In this document: positions 9,595-19,022 of the stretch, piece after piece
Layout of the letters: every line of letters begins with the position of its first letter
Numbering within the stretch: position 1 is the stretch's first letter
NCBI GenBank assembly: GCA_937973965.1
Contig: CALJJQ010000032.1
Span: 1-43,317 of the forward strand
Reading direction: 5' to 3'
DNA length: 43,317 nucleotides
DNA from: an uncultured Calothrix sp.
GTDB taxonomy: Bacteria > Cyanobacteriota > Cyanobacteriia > Cyanobacteriales > Nostocaceae
Notes under the pieces: generated by a model
What the model was told of the DNA's origin: nothing
Seen by the model: only the letters and a program-made list of their open reading frames with translations
The model's database searches: none
Position numbers and translations under genes: made by a program

Positions 9595-10275
9595 TTAGAC
9601 ATGAGGATGAATTTTTAAGATTTTTCTATACTTATCAATCTCTACTTTCAAAGCTTTATTTTCTTGTAATAATTCTTTAACTTGTTGACGAGCTTGGTCT
9701 CGTTCCTGTTGGAATCTGAGGGTATGAGCAACCCTCCCTCCTAGACTTTGGTTGTTCTTCGCTAATTTTTCTCTAGCTTTTTGGGTTTGCTCAAATTGTT
9801 TCTTTAGCTGTTCAAATTCTTGAAGTAGTTCTGTATAGGCATGACTAGCCTCTAGTTTAGCTTGTAATGCTTGATTTTGGGCTTCTAAAGCTGCAACTTT
9901 TGCTTCTAACTGTTTAATTTCATTGTCTTTACCAAATAGCTTCTCCTGAAGAATTTTAAACAATCTATGTAGTCGCGATCGCTCTGCGGTTAGTTCTTGA
10001 AAAATATTTTGATATTCTTCGGCTTTTTCCCGCAGAAAACCTGTTCGCGCTTGGAGGACACGAGAAGTACACTCATATTTAATAATAGCTATAATTTTAG
10101 CTCTTTCTGCTTCTGGTAAGGCCATCACTTCGGCACAACAACGTAAATCATCATAGTTAGTGCATTCGTGACGTAGTTGATAGGTGGTGACATGTTCTGC
10201 CGCACCGATCAATCGGTGTTGTTTTAATTTTACCCGTTTGTGCCAGTAGTCGAAAATTTCTTTATTATTTTCCAT
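9595..10275 (-). CDS. Coiled-coil protein of unknown function
   Basis: 226 residues starting with ATG at 10273-10275. Residues 1-90 look globular and contain several Cys (CTNYDDLRCCAEVMAL, KYECTS). From about residue 95 to 216 the sequence is a long coiled coil with heptads rich in Leu, Glu, Lys and Gln (LQEKLFGKDNEIKQLEAKVA, LLQENKALKVEIDKYRKIL). There is no signal peptide or membrane segment. It lies with two damaged-looking small genes in a repeat-rich patch between the GH65 gene and bioB, which suggests accessory rather than core content. A DNA-binding or structural role would be a guess. Confidence 0.6.
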   Translation of the reverse strand: MENNKEIFDYWHKRVKLKQHRLIGAAEHVTTYQLRHECTNYDDLRCCAEVMALPEAERAKIIAIIKYECTSRVLQARTGFLREKAEEYQNIFQELTAERSRLHRLFKILQEKLFGKDNEIKQLEAKVAALEAQNQALQAKLEASHAYTELLQEFEQLKKQFEQTQKAREKLAKNNQSLGGRVAHTLRFQQERDQARQQVKELLQENKALKVEIDKYRKILKIHPHV

Positions 10276-10689
10276 TGATCGCGTTTCACCCAGGTATGAA
10301 TGGATTATCTATGACATCCCTTGTTCAAGCTAATGATTTATTGTTGGAGCATAGTATATAAGTTAACCTGTTTTTCCTGGGGCTATGTCCGCAAACCGGA
10401 TCATTTCATGAAATCTTCTTTATTTGTGTCGTGTGTTAGGGAGAGACGCGATATATTGTGTCTGTAGGGGAGTAAGGCTTTGAGACGAATGAACGATTGT
10501 TGCGGTTTTATGTTTAATTGCACCTACCTAACTTGAAAGTGAGTCGGGAGTAGTGAGTCGGGAGTGGGGGAAAAATCACTTTTATACATCCTGGTGTACG
10601 CAGTTCCTGATGACTACTTATTCACAGGTCTCTATCCAAAAACCCAGCTTCTCACCTCCGCGTGAAATTAATGTAGTTTTTCCTACTCC
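10276..10689. other. Intergenic region with dispersed repeat (family 3, right part)
   Basis: 10439-10530 is closely similar to 30884-30978: GGGAGAGACGCGATATAT, then GGGAGTAAGGCTTTGA, CGAATGA, and GTTTTATGTTTAATTGCACC. The palindrome at its left end is worn here (GACGCGATATATTGTGTC). Further on, 10546-10570 and 10680-10700 hold GGGAGT/ACTCCC heptamer-like repeats. No gene is seen. Confidence 0.7.
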
Positions 10690-11700
10690 CTATTCCCTAC
10701 ATAATTCACGACTTTCCTGTCGCTTTTGTTGACCGACAAAGGGAGGACGCATTGTTAAGCCGAGTAAATTTAACATTTCTTGGTCAGTGTCATATCCCGG
10801 ACAGGGGGTTGTCACCGTCAGCATTTTACCGTCATCGCTGGAAAAAATCGAATTCGTTCCCGCCATAAAGCATAAAGCCTGTTCCACTTGAGAAAGTCTA
10901 GCCCTACCAGCACTCAAACGGACATCGGATGTGGGCATAATAATTCTCGCTGTGGCAATCATCCGTACCACATCCCAAATGGGGACATCGGGATTATTGG
11001 CTAGGGGTGTACCGGGAACTTGAGATAGGATATTAATGGGTATGGATTCGGGATGGGGTTGGAGATGAGCGAGGGTATGTAACATGGAAACCCGGTCTGC
11101 GACGCTTTCCCCTAATCCTAAAATTCCTCCAGAACAAACGGTGACATTGGTTTGGCGGACATTTTCAATCGTATTTAAACGGTCATCGTAGGTACGGGTG
11201 GAGATGATTGTGCTGTAGTATTCACGGGAAGTATCCAGGTTATGATTATAGGCATATAAACCCGCTTCTGCTAGACGTTGGGCTTGATTTTCCGTCAGCA
11301 TACCTAGGGTACAGCAAACCTCCATCCCCATATCCGTGACCTCGCGTACCATTTCTAACACTTGGTCGAATTGCTGATTATCTTTAACTTCTCGCCAAGC
11401 AGCACCCATGCAGACCCGACTGACACCGTTAGCTTGGGCTTGTTTGGCAATCTTCACAACGGTTTCCTTGTCCATTAAGGCTTGGGGTTTCACCTCTGTT
11501 TTGTAGCGTGATGATTGGGCACAATATCCGCAATCCTCCGGACAGGCACCAGTTTTTATGGAGATTAATTTACAAACCTGAATTTCTCGTGAATTATGAT
11601 ATTGACGATGTACGGTTGCAGCTTGGTAAATTAATTCGAGAAACGGTGTATTGTAGATATCTTGGATTTCTGCTTCTTGCCAATCGTAGCGAATTCCCAC
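10690..11700 (-). CDS. bioB: Biotin synthase
   Basis: Radical SAM enzyme that inserts sulfur into dethiobiotin, the last step of biotin synthesis. The 336-residue product has the SAM [4Fe-4S] motif CPEDCGYC (Cys53, Cys57, Cys60). It keeps the conserved Cys of MEVCCTLGM and [13 protein letters not shown] and the Arg of [11 protein letters not shown], which in BioB bind the auxiliary [2Fe-2S] sulfur-donor cluster. The start is GTG at 11698-11700, supported by AAGGAAGGG just upstream; the N-terminus fits the family. It is not next to other bio genes here, which is common in cyanobacteria. Biotin supplies acetyl-CoA carboxylase. Confidence 0.96.
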   Translation of the reverse strand: MGIRYDWQEAEIQDIYNTPFLELIYQAATVHRQYHNSREIQVCKLISIKTGACPEDCGYCAQSSRYKTEVKPQALMDKETVVKIAKQAQANGVSRVCMGAAWREVKDNQQFDQVLEMVREVTDMGMEVCCTLGMLTENQAQRLAEAGLYAYNHNLDTSREYYSTIISTRTYDDRLNTIENVRQTNVTVCSGGILGLGESVADRVSMLHTLAHLQPHPESIPINILSQVPGTPLANNPDVPIWDVVRMIATARIIMPTSDVRLSAGRARLSQVEQALCFMAGTNSIFSSDDGKMLTVTTPCPGYDTDQEMLNLLGLTMRPPFVGQQKRQESRELCRE

Positions 11701-12455
11701 GTTCCCTTCCTTGTCACGAAAAATTGTGCTGATGCGAATTATGTAGCAAAATCTTGATCAACATACCCTGGATTTCTCACACCTCCCTAAAGTTTACAGG
11801 AAGTAGGAATTAGGGAGTAGGGAGTGGGGAGTATTGGGGAAACCAACTCCAGTTCGTTACTCTAGTACAAGTTGGCGGAAATATCCAGACCATTTATCTG
11901 GTGACTATGCTTTGCGTAGTCATCCAGTGCGTGAGAGCTACCGCCTTCATTCACGAGGTAAGAACCTCGTACCCTTGAAATCCCACGCGGAGCATGGGAG
12001 CTAGAGAGAATGGTAGGCGTATTGACGCTGCGGTACTAGGTTTATGGCTCCCTCGCTGAATGTGCAGGATAGGAGATTAGTTTTGCTGTGTATGTTTAGT
12101 CTAGGGTATCAAGTTTTTGGCAATTCCAGGGTGATAGTCCAGAAAATTTCTGTTTTGTTTTGTCAAGATTTCATCAGATGAGTACGTCAAGGTAAAAGTC
12201 AAAAGGTGAAAAAGTAGGTAGGTGGAAATAAACATCACCATGTAAAGTAATGTAAATTACCTTCAAAGTCTTACCCCTACAGCCTACTACCTATTGCCTT
12301 GTGATAATAACAATTTTCAAGACCTACCTACTAAGCATTTATCAAGAAAGCCTATATTCTTGATTTTGATGCGATCGCAAATAGTAGTTTTATTTACACC
12401 GTGTTGTAGTAGATTAACTTCAAACAGCAAACAGTTCTAAAATCGAATATTGAAC
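11701..12455. other. Long intergenic region between bioB and dacB
   Basis: The gap holds GGGAGTA heptamer-like repeats at 11815-11835, the multi-hairpin segment at 11874-12000 listed separately, and an A+T-rich stretch before dacB. The genes on either side point away from each other, so both promoters should lie here. No further reading frame with good coding character was found. Confidence 0.5.
11874..12000 (+). ncRNA. Candidate structured RNA or transposon-end relic (multi-hairpin segment)
   Basis: Four hairpins lie in 127 bases: CCAGA/TCTGG (11885-11901); GACTATGC-TTT-GCGTAGTC (11903-11921, one G-U pair); ACGAGGT-AAGA-ACCTCGT (11953-11970, perfect); and CCCAcGC/GCaTGGG (11982-11998). GGCGG at 11874-11878 can pair with CCGCC at 11941-11945 to enclose the first two as a multi-branch. 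No known riboswitch was recognised. A terminal GAAATCCC...GGGAG stem is also seen at right ends of IS200/IS605-type elements, but no tnpA or tnpB lies nearby. The strand is a guess. Confidence 0.35.
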
Positions 12456-13922
12456 ATGTCAAAATACCTTCCCTGTCGATTTTTACCAGTTATCTTAGGG
12501 ACATCTCTGGGACTGCAACCTTTAATGGTGTTCGGGCAAACTCCGGTTCCCAATCCCACTCCACCCACTATAACTCAAGTTTGTCCGGCACAGTTAACGG
12601 GGAAAATCAATCAAATTATCAACAAACCGAATTTAGTGCGATCGCATTGGGGGATAATCATCGAACCCCTAGCATCTGGACAAACCCTCTATAGCCAAAA
12701 TGGGCAAAAAATGTTTACCCCCGCATCGGTGACTAAACTGTTGACGACTGCTGCGGCGATGCAACAGTTAGGAAGTAATTTCCAATTTCGGACTTCCGTG
12801 GTGCGGGAAGCAAATAATACTTTGCGGGTGATTGGTCGGGGTGATCCCAGTTTGGATGATGCTCAGTTGGCTAGTTTAGCCCAACAATTGCGTCAGCAAG
12901 GCATTACCAACATTAGTAAAATTATCGCCGATGATAGTTTTGTTCAGGGAGACGTGGTAGAGTCGAGTTGGCAATGGGAAGATATTCAAGCCGACTATGG
13001 CGCACCGGTGGGTAGTTTTATTGTTAATCAAAACACATTTACAATTAATTTAGCACCAACTGCGATCGCTCAACCATTAAGGGTGACTTGGGATGATATC
13101 TACGAAACCCGTTTGTGGCGAATTGTTAACCAATCGACTACGGTTGCAGCCAATCAATCCTCTGGGGTGAATGTGACTCGCGATTTATCGGGAAATGTGT
13201 TGCGCATTCAAGGACAGTTACCCGTAAATGCCAATCCGGTCAAAGTCACTTTACCCGTGGTTGACCCCAGTTATTTCTTCTTGCGACGTTTACGGATTGC
13301 TTTACTAAGGGAAAATATTCGTTTAGGGGAAACTAGTGTGGGGACAGGAACTGGAAATCAAGAAATTGCCGCAGTCCAATCACCACCCCTTTCCCAATTA
13401 GTAGCCAAAACCAACATCGATAGCGATAATTCCTATGCAGAAGCCTTATTGAGGGGATTAGCATTTCGACAAACCCGTCAACCGAATCAAACCAGTGTCA
13501 GTATCGGTTTAAATGTTCTGCGTCAAACCCTCACTTCCCTGGGTGTTGATCCAACAAGTTATAAAATTATCGATGGTTCCGGTTTATCCCGGAAAAATCT
13601 CATTAGTCCCCAAGCCTTGGTACAGCTACTCAAAGCCGTAGACAAAACTAATTATAAAACCGAGTTTCGCGCTTCCCTACCCATTGCCGGACAAACAGGT
13701 ACTCTGCGCAACCGTTTTCGCAATACCCCCGCAGCAGGTATCGTCCAAGCGAAAACAGGAACAATGACGGGTGTGGTGGCTTTAGCTGGTCATATTAATC
13801 CCCCCGGTTACGAACCATTGGTATTTAGTATTATTGTTAATCAAAGCGACGATTCCATCCGCAATATTCGTCAAGCAATCGATGAAGTGGTCGTGCTGTT
13901 AGCGCAGTTGCAAAGATGTTAG
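12456..13922 (+). CDS. dacB: D-alanyl-D-alanine carboxypeptidase / endopeptidase, PBP4 type
   Basis: Periplasmic class C penicillin-binding protein that trims or cuts peptidoglycan peptide stems. 488 residues with an N-terminal signal peptide (basic start, hydrophobic stretch PVILGTSLGLQPLMVFG). The three penicillin-binding motifs are present in order: SVTK (Ser91 nucleophile, Lys94), SDN (Ser323-Asn325) and KTG (433-435). The long insertion between the first two motifs fits the PBP4 domains II and III. The ATG at 12456 was preferred over an in-frame TTG two codons earlier; no strong Shine-Dalgarno is visible. It stands alone, convergent with hemN. Confidence 0.93.
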   Translation: MSKYLPCRFLPVILGTSLGLQPLMVFGQTPVPNPTPPTITQVCPAQLTGKINQIINKPNLVRSHWGIIIEPLASGQTLYSQNGQKMFTPASVTKLLTTAAAMQQLGSNFQFRTSVVREANNTLRVIGRGDPSLDDAQLASLAQQLRQQGITNISKIIADDSFVQGDVVESSWQWEDIQADYGAPVGSFIVNQNTFTINLAPTAIAQPLRVTWDDIYETRLWRIVNQSTTVAANQSSGVNVTRDLSGNVLRIQGQLPVNANPVKVTLPVVDPSYFFLRRLRIALLRENIRLGETSVGTGTGNQEIAAVQSPPLSQLVAKTNIDSDNSYAEALLRGLAFRQTRQPNQTSVSIGLNVLRQTLTSLGVDPTSYKIIDGSGLSRKNLISPQALVQLLKAVDKTNYKTEFRASLPIAGQTGTLRNRFRNTPAAGIVQAKTGTMTGVVALAGHINPPGYEPLVFSIIVNQSDDSIRNIRQAIDEVVVLLAQLQRC

Positions 13923-14020
13923 AAGACAGGAGAAATAAATTAATGGTTTAAGTTGGGTTTGCTGAATAAGTTAATACCAATTTAATATGAAGACGCATAG
14001 AAAGAACCCCACCCTAACCC

Positions 14021-14138
14021 TCCCCGATTACCCCACGGGAAGCAAGCTACAGGGAGGGGACTGGATTTCCCTCTCTCCGTAGGTGAGAAGGTGATTAAGG
14101 AGTAATTGTAGGTTGGGTGTAACGCAGTGGAACCCAAC
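14021..14138. repeat. Hairpin repeats between convergent dacB and hemN
   Basis: Two inverted repeats lie between the convergent genes. CCCTCCCC near 14021 pairs with GGGAGGGG near 14051 and encloses CGGGAAGCAAGCTAC, a piece also found in the window's palindromic repeats. GTTGGGT (14112-14118) pairs with AACCCAAC (14131-14138); this GTTGGGTGTAACG...AACCCAAC unit is, from memory, a common dispersed cyanobacterial repeat. Either could end transcription in both directions. Confidence 0.55.
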
Positions 14139-14188
14139 AAAGTCTTGAAAATGGTTCGGTATAGCTAGTAGGGTTTTGAAAGGGTTGT

Positions 14189-15574
14189 TTAAATAGCGCG
14201 AGATAAAACGCGATCGCGTTGTTGTTTGTGAGCATCAAAAATGACAGCAATATTACGTACTAATAAACGACCAATTTCGGTGACTTGGATTTTTTGTGGT
14301 GATAAATTCACTAAACCGTCGGCTTGCAAATTTTTTAATTCTTGCAATTCTTCGACAAAATAATCATCAAAATCAATTTGATATTGCTGGGAAATTTCCT
14401 GTTTATCTACCCATGTCCCTGACATAATCGACATAATCACATCTCGACGAATCATATCATCATGGCTGAGGGCATAGCCTTTATGGGTAGGAATAATTTT
14501 TTGATCTACGGCTTGGTAATATTCCTTCAGCCGTTTATAATTCTGGGCATAGGCATCTTCTAACATACTCACCGATGTGACACCAAAGCCGATTAATTCG
14601 GCATTTCCCAGGGCTGTATATCCCTGAAAATTACGTTTGAGTGTGCCTTGTTGTTGCGCTAGGGCTAATTCATCGGTGGGTTTAGCAAAGTGATCCATGC
14701 CAATAAATAAATAATGACTTTGGGTAAGTTCTTCCACGGTCATTTGTAGGATATCTAAACGCTCTTCAGGACTAGGAAGGGCTGTTTGGGGAATATTTTT
14801 TTGTACTGGTTTCACCCAAGGAACGTAGGCAAAATTAAAGACAGCAATTCTATCTGGATCTAAATCAATTGTCTTTTGAATTGTCCGATGAAAGCTATGC
14901 AAATTTTGATAGGGTAATCCATAGATTAAATCCACATTGACACTATTAAACCCAGCTTGACGCACCCATTCCATCACATTAAACAGCATTTCTTCCGGTT
15001 GTACCCGATTAATTGCTGCTTGTACTTGGGGATTAAAATCTTGAATTCCAAAACTAATCCGATTAAAACCCATGTCCCGTAAAGCAAAAACATAATCCTT
15101 TTGGATATAGCGAGGATTGACTTCTAGGGAAATTTCCGCATCCTGACTAATGTGAAAATGACGATTTATTTTTTGCCATAAAAACTCAGCTTGTTTAATA
15201 GTCAGAAAATTGGGTGTTCCTCCCCCCCAATGTAATTGGGTGACAGGTCTATTGGTATCGAGTAGTTGACTCGTTTGGTGAATCTCTCGACTTAAATATT
15301 CTACATAGGGTTGGGCAACATTTTGACTATTGGTGACGATAACATTGCACCCACAAAAGTAACAAGCACTTTGACAAAAAGGAATATGAAAATATAAAGA
15401 TAAAGGGTTTTGTCGCTGATTGGAGTCTGCGATCGCTCTCGCAAAATCCTCGTGGGTAAATTGTTCTGTTAATTCTGTCGCTGGAGGATAACTAGTATAT
15501 CGAGGTGTTGGGGTATCGTATTTTTTAATTAAATCTATGTCAAATTTCACACCACTAGGAAGTTGGGAAACCAT
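14189..15574 (-). CDS. hemN: Oxygen-independent coproporphyrinogen III oxidase
   Basis: Radical SAM enzyme that decarboxylates coproporphyrinogen III to protoporphyrinogen IX without oxygen, for heme and chlorophyll synthesis at low oxygen. The 461-residue product has the HemN-type motif CQSACYFCGC (Cys67, Cys71, Cys74 for the cluster, Cys76 as in true HemN), HWGGGTPNFL, and RISFGIQDFNPQVQ. Length and the C-terminal HemN domain fit true HemN rather than shorter HemW-like proteins. It follows the heme oxygenase gene on the same strand with a 314-base gap. In Synechocystis the related genes form the low-oxygen chlAII-ho2-hemN operon under ChlR; here no chlAII or chlR is visible. Confidence 0.93.
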   Translation of the reverse strand: MVSQLPSGVKFDIDLIKKYDTPTPRYTSYPPATELTEQFTHEDFARAIADSNQRQNPLSLYFHIPFCQSACYFCGCNVIVTNSQNVAQPYVEYLSREIHQTSQLLDTNRPVTQLHWGGGTPNFLTIKQAEFLWQKINRHFHISQDAEISLEVNPRYIQKDYVFALRDMGFNRISFGIQDFNPQVQAAINRVQPEEMLFNVMEWVRQAGFNSVNVDLIYGLPYQNLHSFHRTIQKTIDLDPDRIAVFNFAYVPWVKPVQKNIPQTALPSPEERLDILQMTVEELTQSHYLFIGMDHFAKPTDELALAQQQGTLKRNFQGYTALGNAELIGFGVTSVSMLEDAYAQNYKRLKEYYQAVDQKIIPTHKGYALSHDDMIRRDVIMSIMSGTWVDKQEISQQYQIDFDDYFVEELQELKNLQADGLVNLSPQKIQVTEIGRLLVRNIAVIFDAHKQQRDRVLSRAI

Positions 15575-15888
15575 TGATTTACATCCAAATTTATTAATGA
15601 ATAATTGGTAATTGGGTCAAAAGAGAACAATACTGTATTTACTCTGCTTGTGTTGACTGGTCAGAGTACTAAATAATTTAATATTGATTTTCCTCATTAG
15701 TTGTTCTCTAGTGACTAATCGGAAAAAGTACCTTGAAGCTAGATTTTGAGAACTTCCCAGTTTACCTTTGAATCAATTGGAGAGAAATCGGGTTTTGCGG
15801 ATCAATATCTGTAATGCCGAATATTTGCAATAAAAACCCAACTTCTCACACCAATTTAACATCTAAAATCCAAAATTCCCCAGATTTT
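15575..15888. other. Spacer between heme oxygenase and hemN genes
   Basis: A+T-rich, no gene. A short run of AAAATCC-type heptamers lies near 15855-15878 beside the heme oxygenase stop codon. The gap is long enough to hold a separate hemN promoter, so cotranscription with the heme oxygenase is not certain. Confidence 0.5.
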
Positions 15889-16605
15889 TTATTTACTATG
15901 GGCAACTTGAGTACTTCCAGGACGTTGAATGCGCATAATATTAGCAAAGGCTTCTTGACCAATTGCTTGAATAATCACATTATCTAAATCCTGTGCCATC
16001 CGCGCATTAAAAGCAAAAGCAATATTCGCCTCAGCTACAATGCGATCGCAAACCGCATCTTCAATTTCCAAATAATTTAAAGCATCTCGATAGGTATTTT
16101 TAAAAGCTTGTTTATCAGGGATACTTGCAAAATCATAAAAAGATGTTCCCTCAAAACCATGAAGTTGAAACTTTTCTTGGGCGATTTTCTGAAACATTTG
16201 TCCACCAGATAAATCACCCATATATCGAGTGTAGGCATGGGCAATTAATAGCACCGGTTCATTAGCAACTAAATCTCGAATTCGAGCTACATACTGTTGA
16301 GTTGCAGGAGAAGGAATAATTTGACTCCGCCAATTTTGACCATAATAAAATGCTAAATCTTTTTCTAAATTTGCCCGTCGATTCAATTGACTAAAATAAA
16401 TCCGACCAATTAAAGGATGATGACGATGATGTTCTAAACCAGCCTCCAATTCACTATACACAAAATATAAATTACTCAGAAATTTTGCAAAACTATTGCG
16501 GTCAATGACACCTTGAACAAAACATTTTGTAAAACCAACATTTTCCGCAGCAGTATGGGCATGTTGAGTTCCCACACGCAATTTCATAGCGAGATTACCA
16601 CTCAT
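15889..16605 (-). CDS. ho: Heme oxygenase (biliverdin-producing)
   Basis: Ferredoxin-dependent heme oxygenase that opens heme to biliverdin IX-alpha, CO and iron, the first step to phycocyanobilin. 238 residues with the proximal ligand His17 in GTQHAHTAAENVGF, and the distal-helix motif YTRYMGDLSGGQ with flexible glycines. The ATG at 16603-16605 was chosen because AAGGA lies seven bases upstream and the N-terminus then matches cyanobacterial HO exactly; a longer frame to 16671 adds 22 unlikely residues. Pairing with hemN suggests the second, low-oxygen isoform (ho2) rather than the constitutive HO1, but sequence alone does not settle this. Confidence 0.92.
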   Translation of the reverse strand: MSGNLAMKLRVGTQHAHTAAENVGFTKCFVQGVIDRNSFAKFLSNLYFVYSELEAGLEHHRHHPLIGRIYFSQLNRRANLEKDLAFYYGQNWRSQIIPSPATQQYVARIRDLVANEPVLLIAHAYTRYMGDLSGGQMFQKIAQEKFQLHGFEGTSFYDFASIPDKQAFKNTYRDALNYLEIEDAVCDRIVAEANIAFAFNARMAQDLDNVIIQAIGQEAFANIMRIQRPGSTQVAHSK

Positions 16606-17050
16606 TATCAATCCTTTGTTGTGATTTTTGCTAAATACACAACGCAGATAGCAATACACACACATCACCACCTATCTGCGCCGACTACACCAATCAACTT
16701 CAAGAGAATGAGCGAATCCGCGTCCCGTACCGCGCAATTCTTTGCACTTACCCCAGTTTTTCAACCAACCATGCAGGCTTCTATCACAACTATTTAACTA
16801 TTAATCCCTATATTCACCCTAGAACTGTTTACATATTTTTATATTTAGGGTCTGCGGAAAAAGTCTGAAGCGTGAGGGTAGGGAACAGGGAGTCGGGATT
16901 AGGGGATGTAGGGGAAGAAAATATATCAAAATTTTAGTGAAATGGTTTCACCACTGACGGAGAAGGATAATGCTACGTCATGTAGAGTACTAAAATCCAT
17001 AGACGCGAAGCGGCTTAATCCAAAATCCAAAATCCAAAATCTAACTATCC
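16606..17050. other. Intergenic region upstream of the heme oxygenase gene
   Basis: Holds the heme oxygenase promoter region and dispersed repeats. 16850-16950 shares blocks with 1864-1990 (TCTGCGGAAAAAGTCT). 16995-17042 carries a CCATAGACGCGAAGCGGCTT module followed by AAAATCC heptamers. No gene; a plus-strand frame at 16513-16797 overlaps the heme oxygenase start antisense and is not credible. Confidence 0.5.
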
Positions 17051-17302
17051 TTAAGCGTCCTGGGGTTTAATTAAACTACTAGGAGGACGATCCGTACTCC
17101 AAGCCCACCAAGCACACCCACAATGACAGTAATAAAATTCTTGCCATTTACGACGATAATCATAGGTAATCACAGGTGAACGACGATTCAGCCAAACATT
17201 GACAGCTTCGCGACTGCTAGCATGACATTGGGGACAGGTAAAAGTAAACGAGTGAATAGCAGAATTTGTCCATTCCGGGGGTTGGGTAGCGAATGCGTCC
17301 AT
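17051..17302 (-). CDS. Small zinc-ribbon-like protein of unknown function
   Basis: 83 residues with two metal-binding halves: CPQC (Cys23, Cys26) and CHCGC (Cys59, Cys61, Cys63), spaced as in a zinc ribbon. The sequence between is basic (NRRSPVITYDYRRKW), which fits nucleic-acid binding, but no named family was recognised. The start is ATG at 17300-17302. It is divergent from the DUF3318 gene with only 48 bases between, so the two share a promoter region. Confidence 0.7.
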   Translation of the reverse strand: MDAFATQPPEWTNSAIHSFTFTCPQCHASSREAVNVWLNRRSPVITYDYRRKWQEFYYCHCGCAWWAWSTDRPPSSLIKPQDA

Positions 17303-17350
17303 GTCACAAACATCCTAGATTCCTAGCCTATTATGGCCAATAATTGACCT

Positions 17351-17932
17351 ATGGAGCCAAAAGCCGAAATAAATCGTTTACTTGAGCTGATACCGACATC
17401 CGCACGGATATTAACACCGATTATCAGTAAACCAGAACAGAAATCAGTGATTGCAGCAGAATTTCCCCTACCCTGGAGTTTTACCCGTCCCATATACATT
17501 AACTTTGACCTGTGGCAAAAATTATCGCGATCGCAACGTGATTTGTTGTTAATACGTACAGTTGGCTGGTTACTCAACATCAAATGGTTTCAACCCAGTA
17601 TAAATCACGTTTTATTTATTGCTGGTTGCGGAACCACAATCGTGGAAATTACTCAAGTTGAGCCAATTGGAATAACCGTCGCTTGCGGGTTACTCACCGT
17701 CAGCATCTTCCGCATTTGGCGTAACCAGAACTCCCAGCAAAATGCGATCAACGCCGATGAAACAGCAATTAAAATCGCCCAACAAAAGGGATACACCACA
17801 ACTAGCGCCGCCGAAGCATTACTGAGTACAATTAAAACAGTTGCCCAAATAGAAGGTAGAACAGAACTTACTGTAGAAGAACTGATCCGTATCCAGAATT
17901 TACAGTTAATAGCGGGATTTGCTAGTATCTAA
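17351..17932 (+). CDS. DUF3318 domain-containing protein
   Basis: 193 residues. The N-terminal half (LLELIPTSARI, KPEQKSVIAAEFPLPW, RPIYINFDLWQKLSRSQRDL) matches the cyanobacterial DUF3318 family as I know it. Two hydrophobic stretches follow (HVLFIAGCGTTIVEI and PIGITVACGLLTVSIFRIW), probably membrane hairpins, then a soluble C-terminal region. The role is unknown. Start ATG 17351. The family is near-universal in cyanobacteria, consistent with a housekeeping role. Confidence 0.8.
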   Translation: MEPKAEINRLLELIPTSARILTPIISKPEQKSVIAAEFPLPWSFTRPIYINFDLWQKLSRSQRDLLLIRTVGWLLNIKWFQPSINHVLFIAGCGTTIVEITQVEPIGITVACGLLTVSIFRIWRNQNSQQNAINADETAIKIAQQKGYTTTSAAEALLSTIKTVAQIEGRTELTVEELIRIQNLQLIAGFASI

Positions 17933-18033
17933 CATTAAATCATATTTTCACAAATCATCCCAAATCCATAGAAGCACATAGCGCGGCTTCTCAAAAAGTA
18001 ATCCCCAATCCAAAATCCAAAATCTAAAATCCC

Positions 18034-18228
18034 ATGACCCGTTCTAAAATTATCGCTATCCTGACTGGAGCTATTTCGATTTTGCTAGCATTAGCCTATT
18101 TGATTATTGTCTTTTTTCTCGATGCTAGAGGAGAAATGAAACCTGCTCCTATGAGTTATTTTGATAACTATCAACCACAAATTGCGACTGTGAATTTACA
18201 CTTCGATGATTCAAAATCTCTTGAATAA
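18034..18228 (+). CDS. Small single-pass membrane protein, unknown function
   Basis: 64 residues with one clear transmembrane helix (IIAILTGAISILLALAYLII, residues about 6-27) followed by a short polar tail. It is downstream of the DUF3318 gene on the same strand and ends just before a strong terminator. The start codon directly abuts a run of CAAAATC/TAAAATC heptamers, with no Shine-Dalgarno, as also seen at 37378 and 41334. No named family was recognised, but the composition and terminator support a real gene. Confidence 0.65.
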   Translation: MTRSKIIAILTGAISILLALAYLIIVFFLDARGEMKPAPMSYFDNYQPQIATVNLHFDDSKSLE

Positions 18229-18238
18229 ATAATCTACT

Positions 18239-18284
18239 AAATCCCCAATTTTATCTGTTGTTACTTGATATATGGGGATTTTTT
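18239..18284 (+). terminator. Rho-independent terminator
   Basis: AATCCCCA at 18239-18247 pairs with TGGGGATT at 18273-18280 and is followed by TTTT (18281-18284). It lies 11 bases after the stop codon of the 64-residue membrane protein gene. The loop is long (about 25 bases), but the stem is uninterrupted. Confidence 0.7.
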
Positions 18285-19022
18285 CATGTTTATAGTAGGG
18301 CTATTGATAAAATTAAAATACTCAGGATAAAACTATAAGTCCCTATTTAACGTTAAAGCTAAACAATAGTACTGTAGCTTTATCTTCGATTTTTTTTTGA
18401 TTTTGTCGTATAGGATGGTATTTCAGTAGAAATGCGGTGCTAAATTTATTTGAACATGAATGGCGATCGCCGACTGAACACAGTAATTACACTGATAATA
18501 CTAGTGTTTTGATACTTGACTTGAAACCACACCCAAGTACCCATACAGCAAAAATCTAATCAAAGGATGATGCACAACTGGGATGTAAATTGATTAAAAT
18601 CATAAGTCACCCTTTGATATCTGAAATACATTTTTATGATAATTGCCTGCAAACAGTCCTGTCAGATAAACAACTGACGGAATTCCCATCATTCGGGTCA
18701 AGTCACCAAAAATTTCTACCCTGTCAATCTAGTTTTCCATATCTTGTTGGGAATACTAGATATCAGGTTGTTACATGCACGCTACCTGTATTTCTCACGA
18801 GTGAGTGACAGGTATTGAGTAAGGGGTTGATTCTCCCTACTCCTCACACCCTGAACGTTTTAGAGGTTTGTGAGAAATCTGAAGCTAAATGAATTAGAAC
18901 TTGTCAAATAATTTTGGCAATCGTTATTTTCATTTATCACGTAATCAGTAATCAATCAAGTATAGTGTGAAACTTCTACTAAGTCCCCTCTGTCCCCATC
19001 CCTGAAACCAAGGAGTTACCCC
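18285..19022. other. Intergenic region with little recognisable content
   Basis: Contains a hairpin AAAGCTA/TAGCTTT near 18355-18381, followed by a run of nine T near 18391. A weak plus-strand TTG frame at 18590-18808 lacks a ribosome site and coding bias. Nothing else stands out. Confidence 0.4.

Noticed and set aside
16513-16797. 94-codon frame antisense to the heme oxygenase start
   Set aside because: It overlaps the conserved heme oxygenase N-terminus on the other strand and lacks family features.
18590-18808. 72-codon plus-strand frame starting with TTG
   Set aside because: No Shine-Dalgarno, no domain and low coding character.
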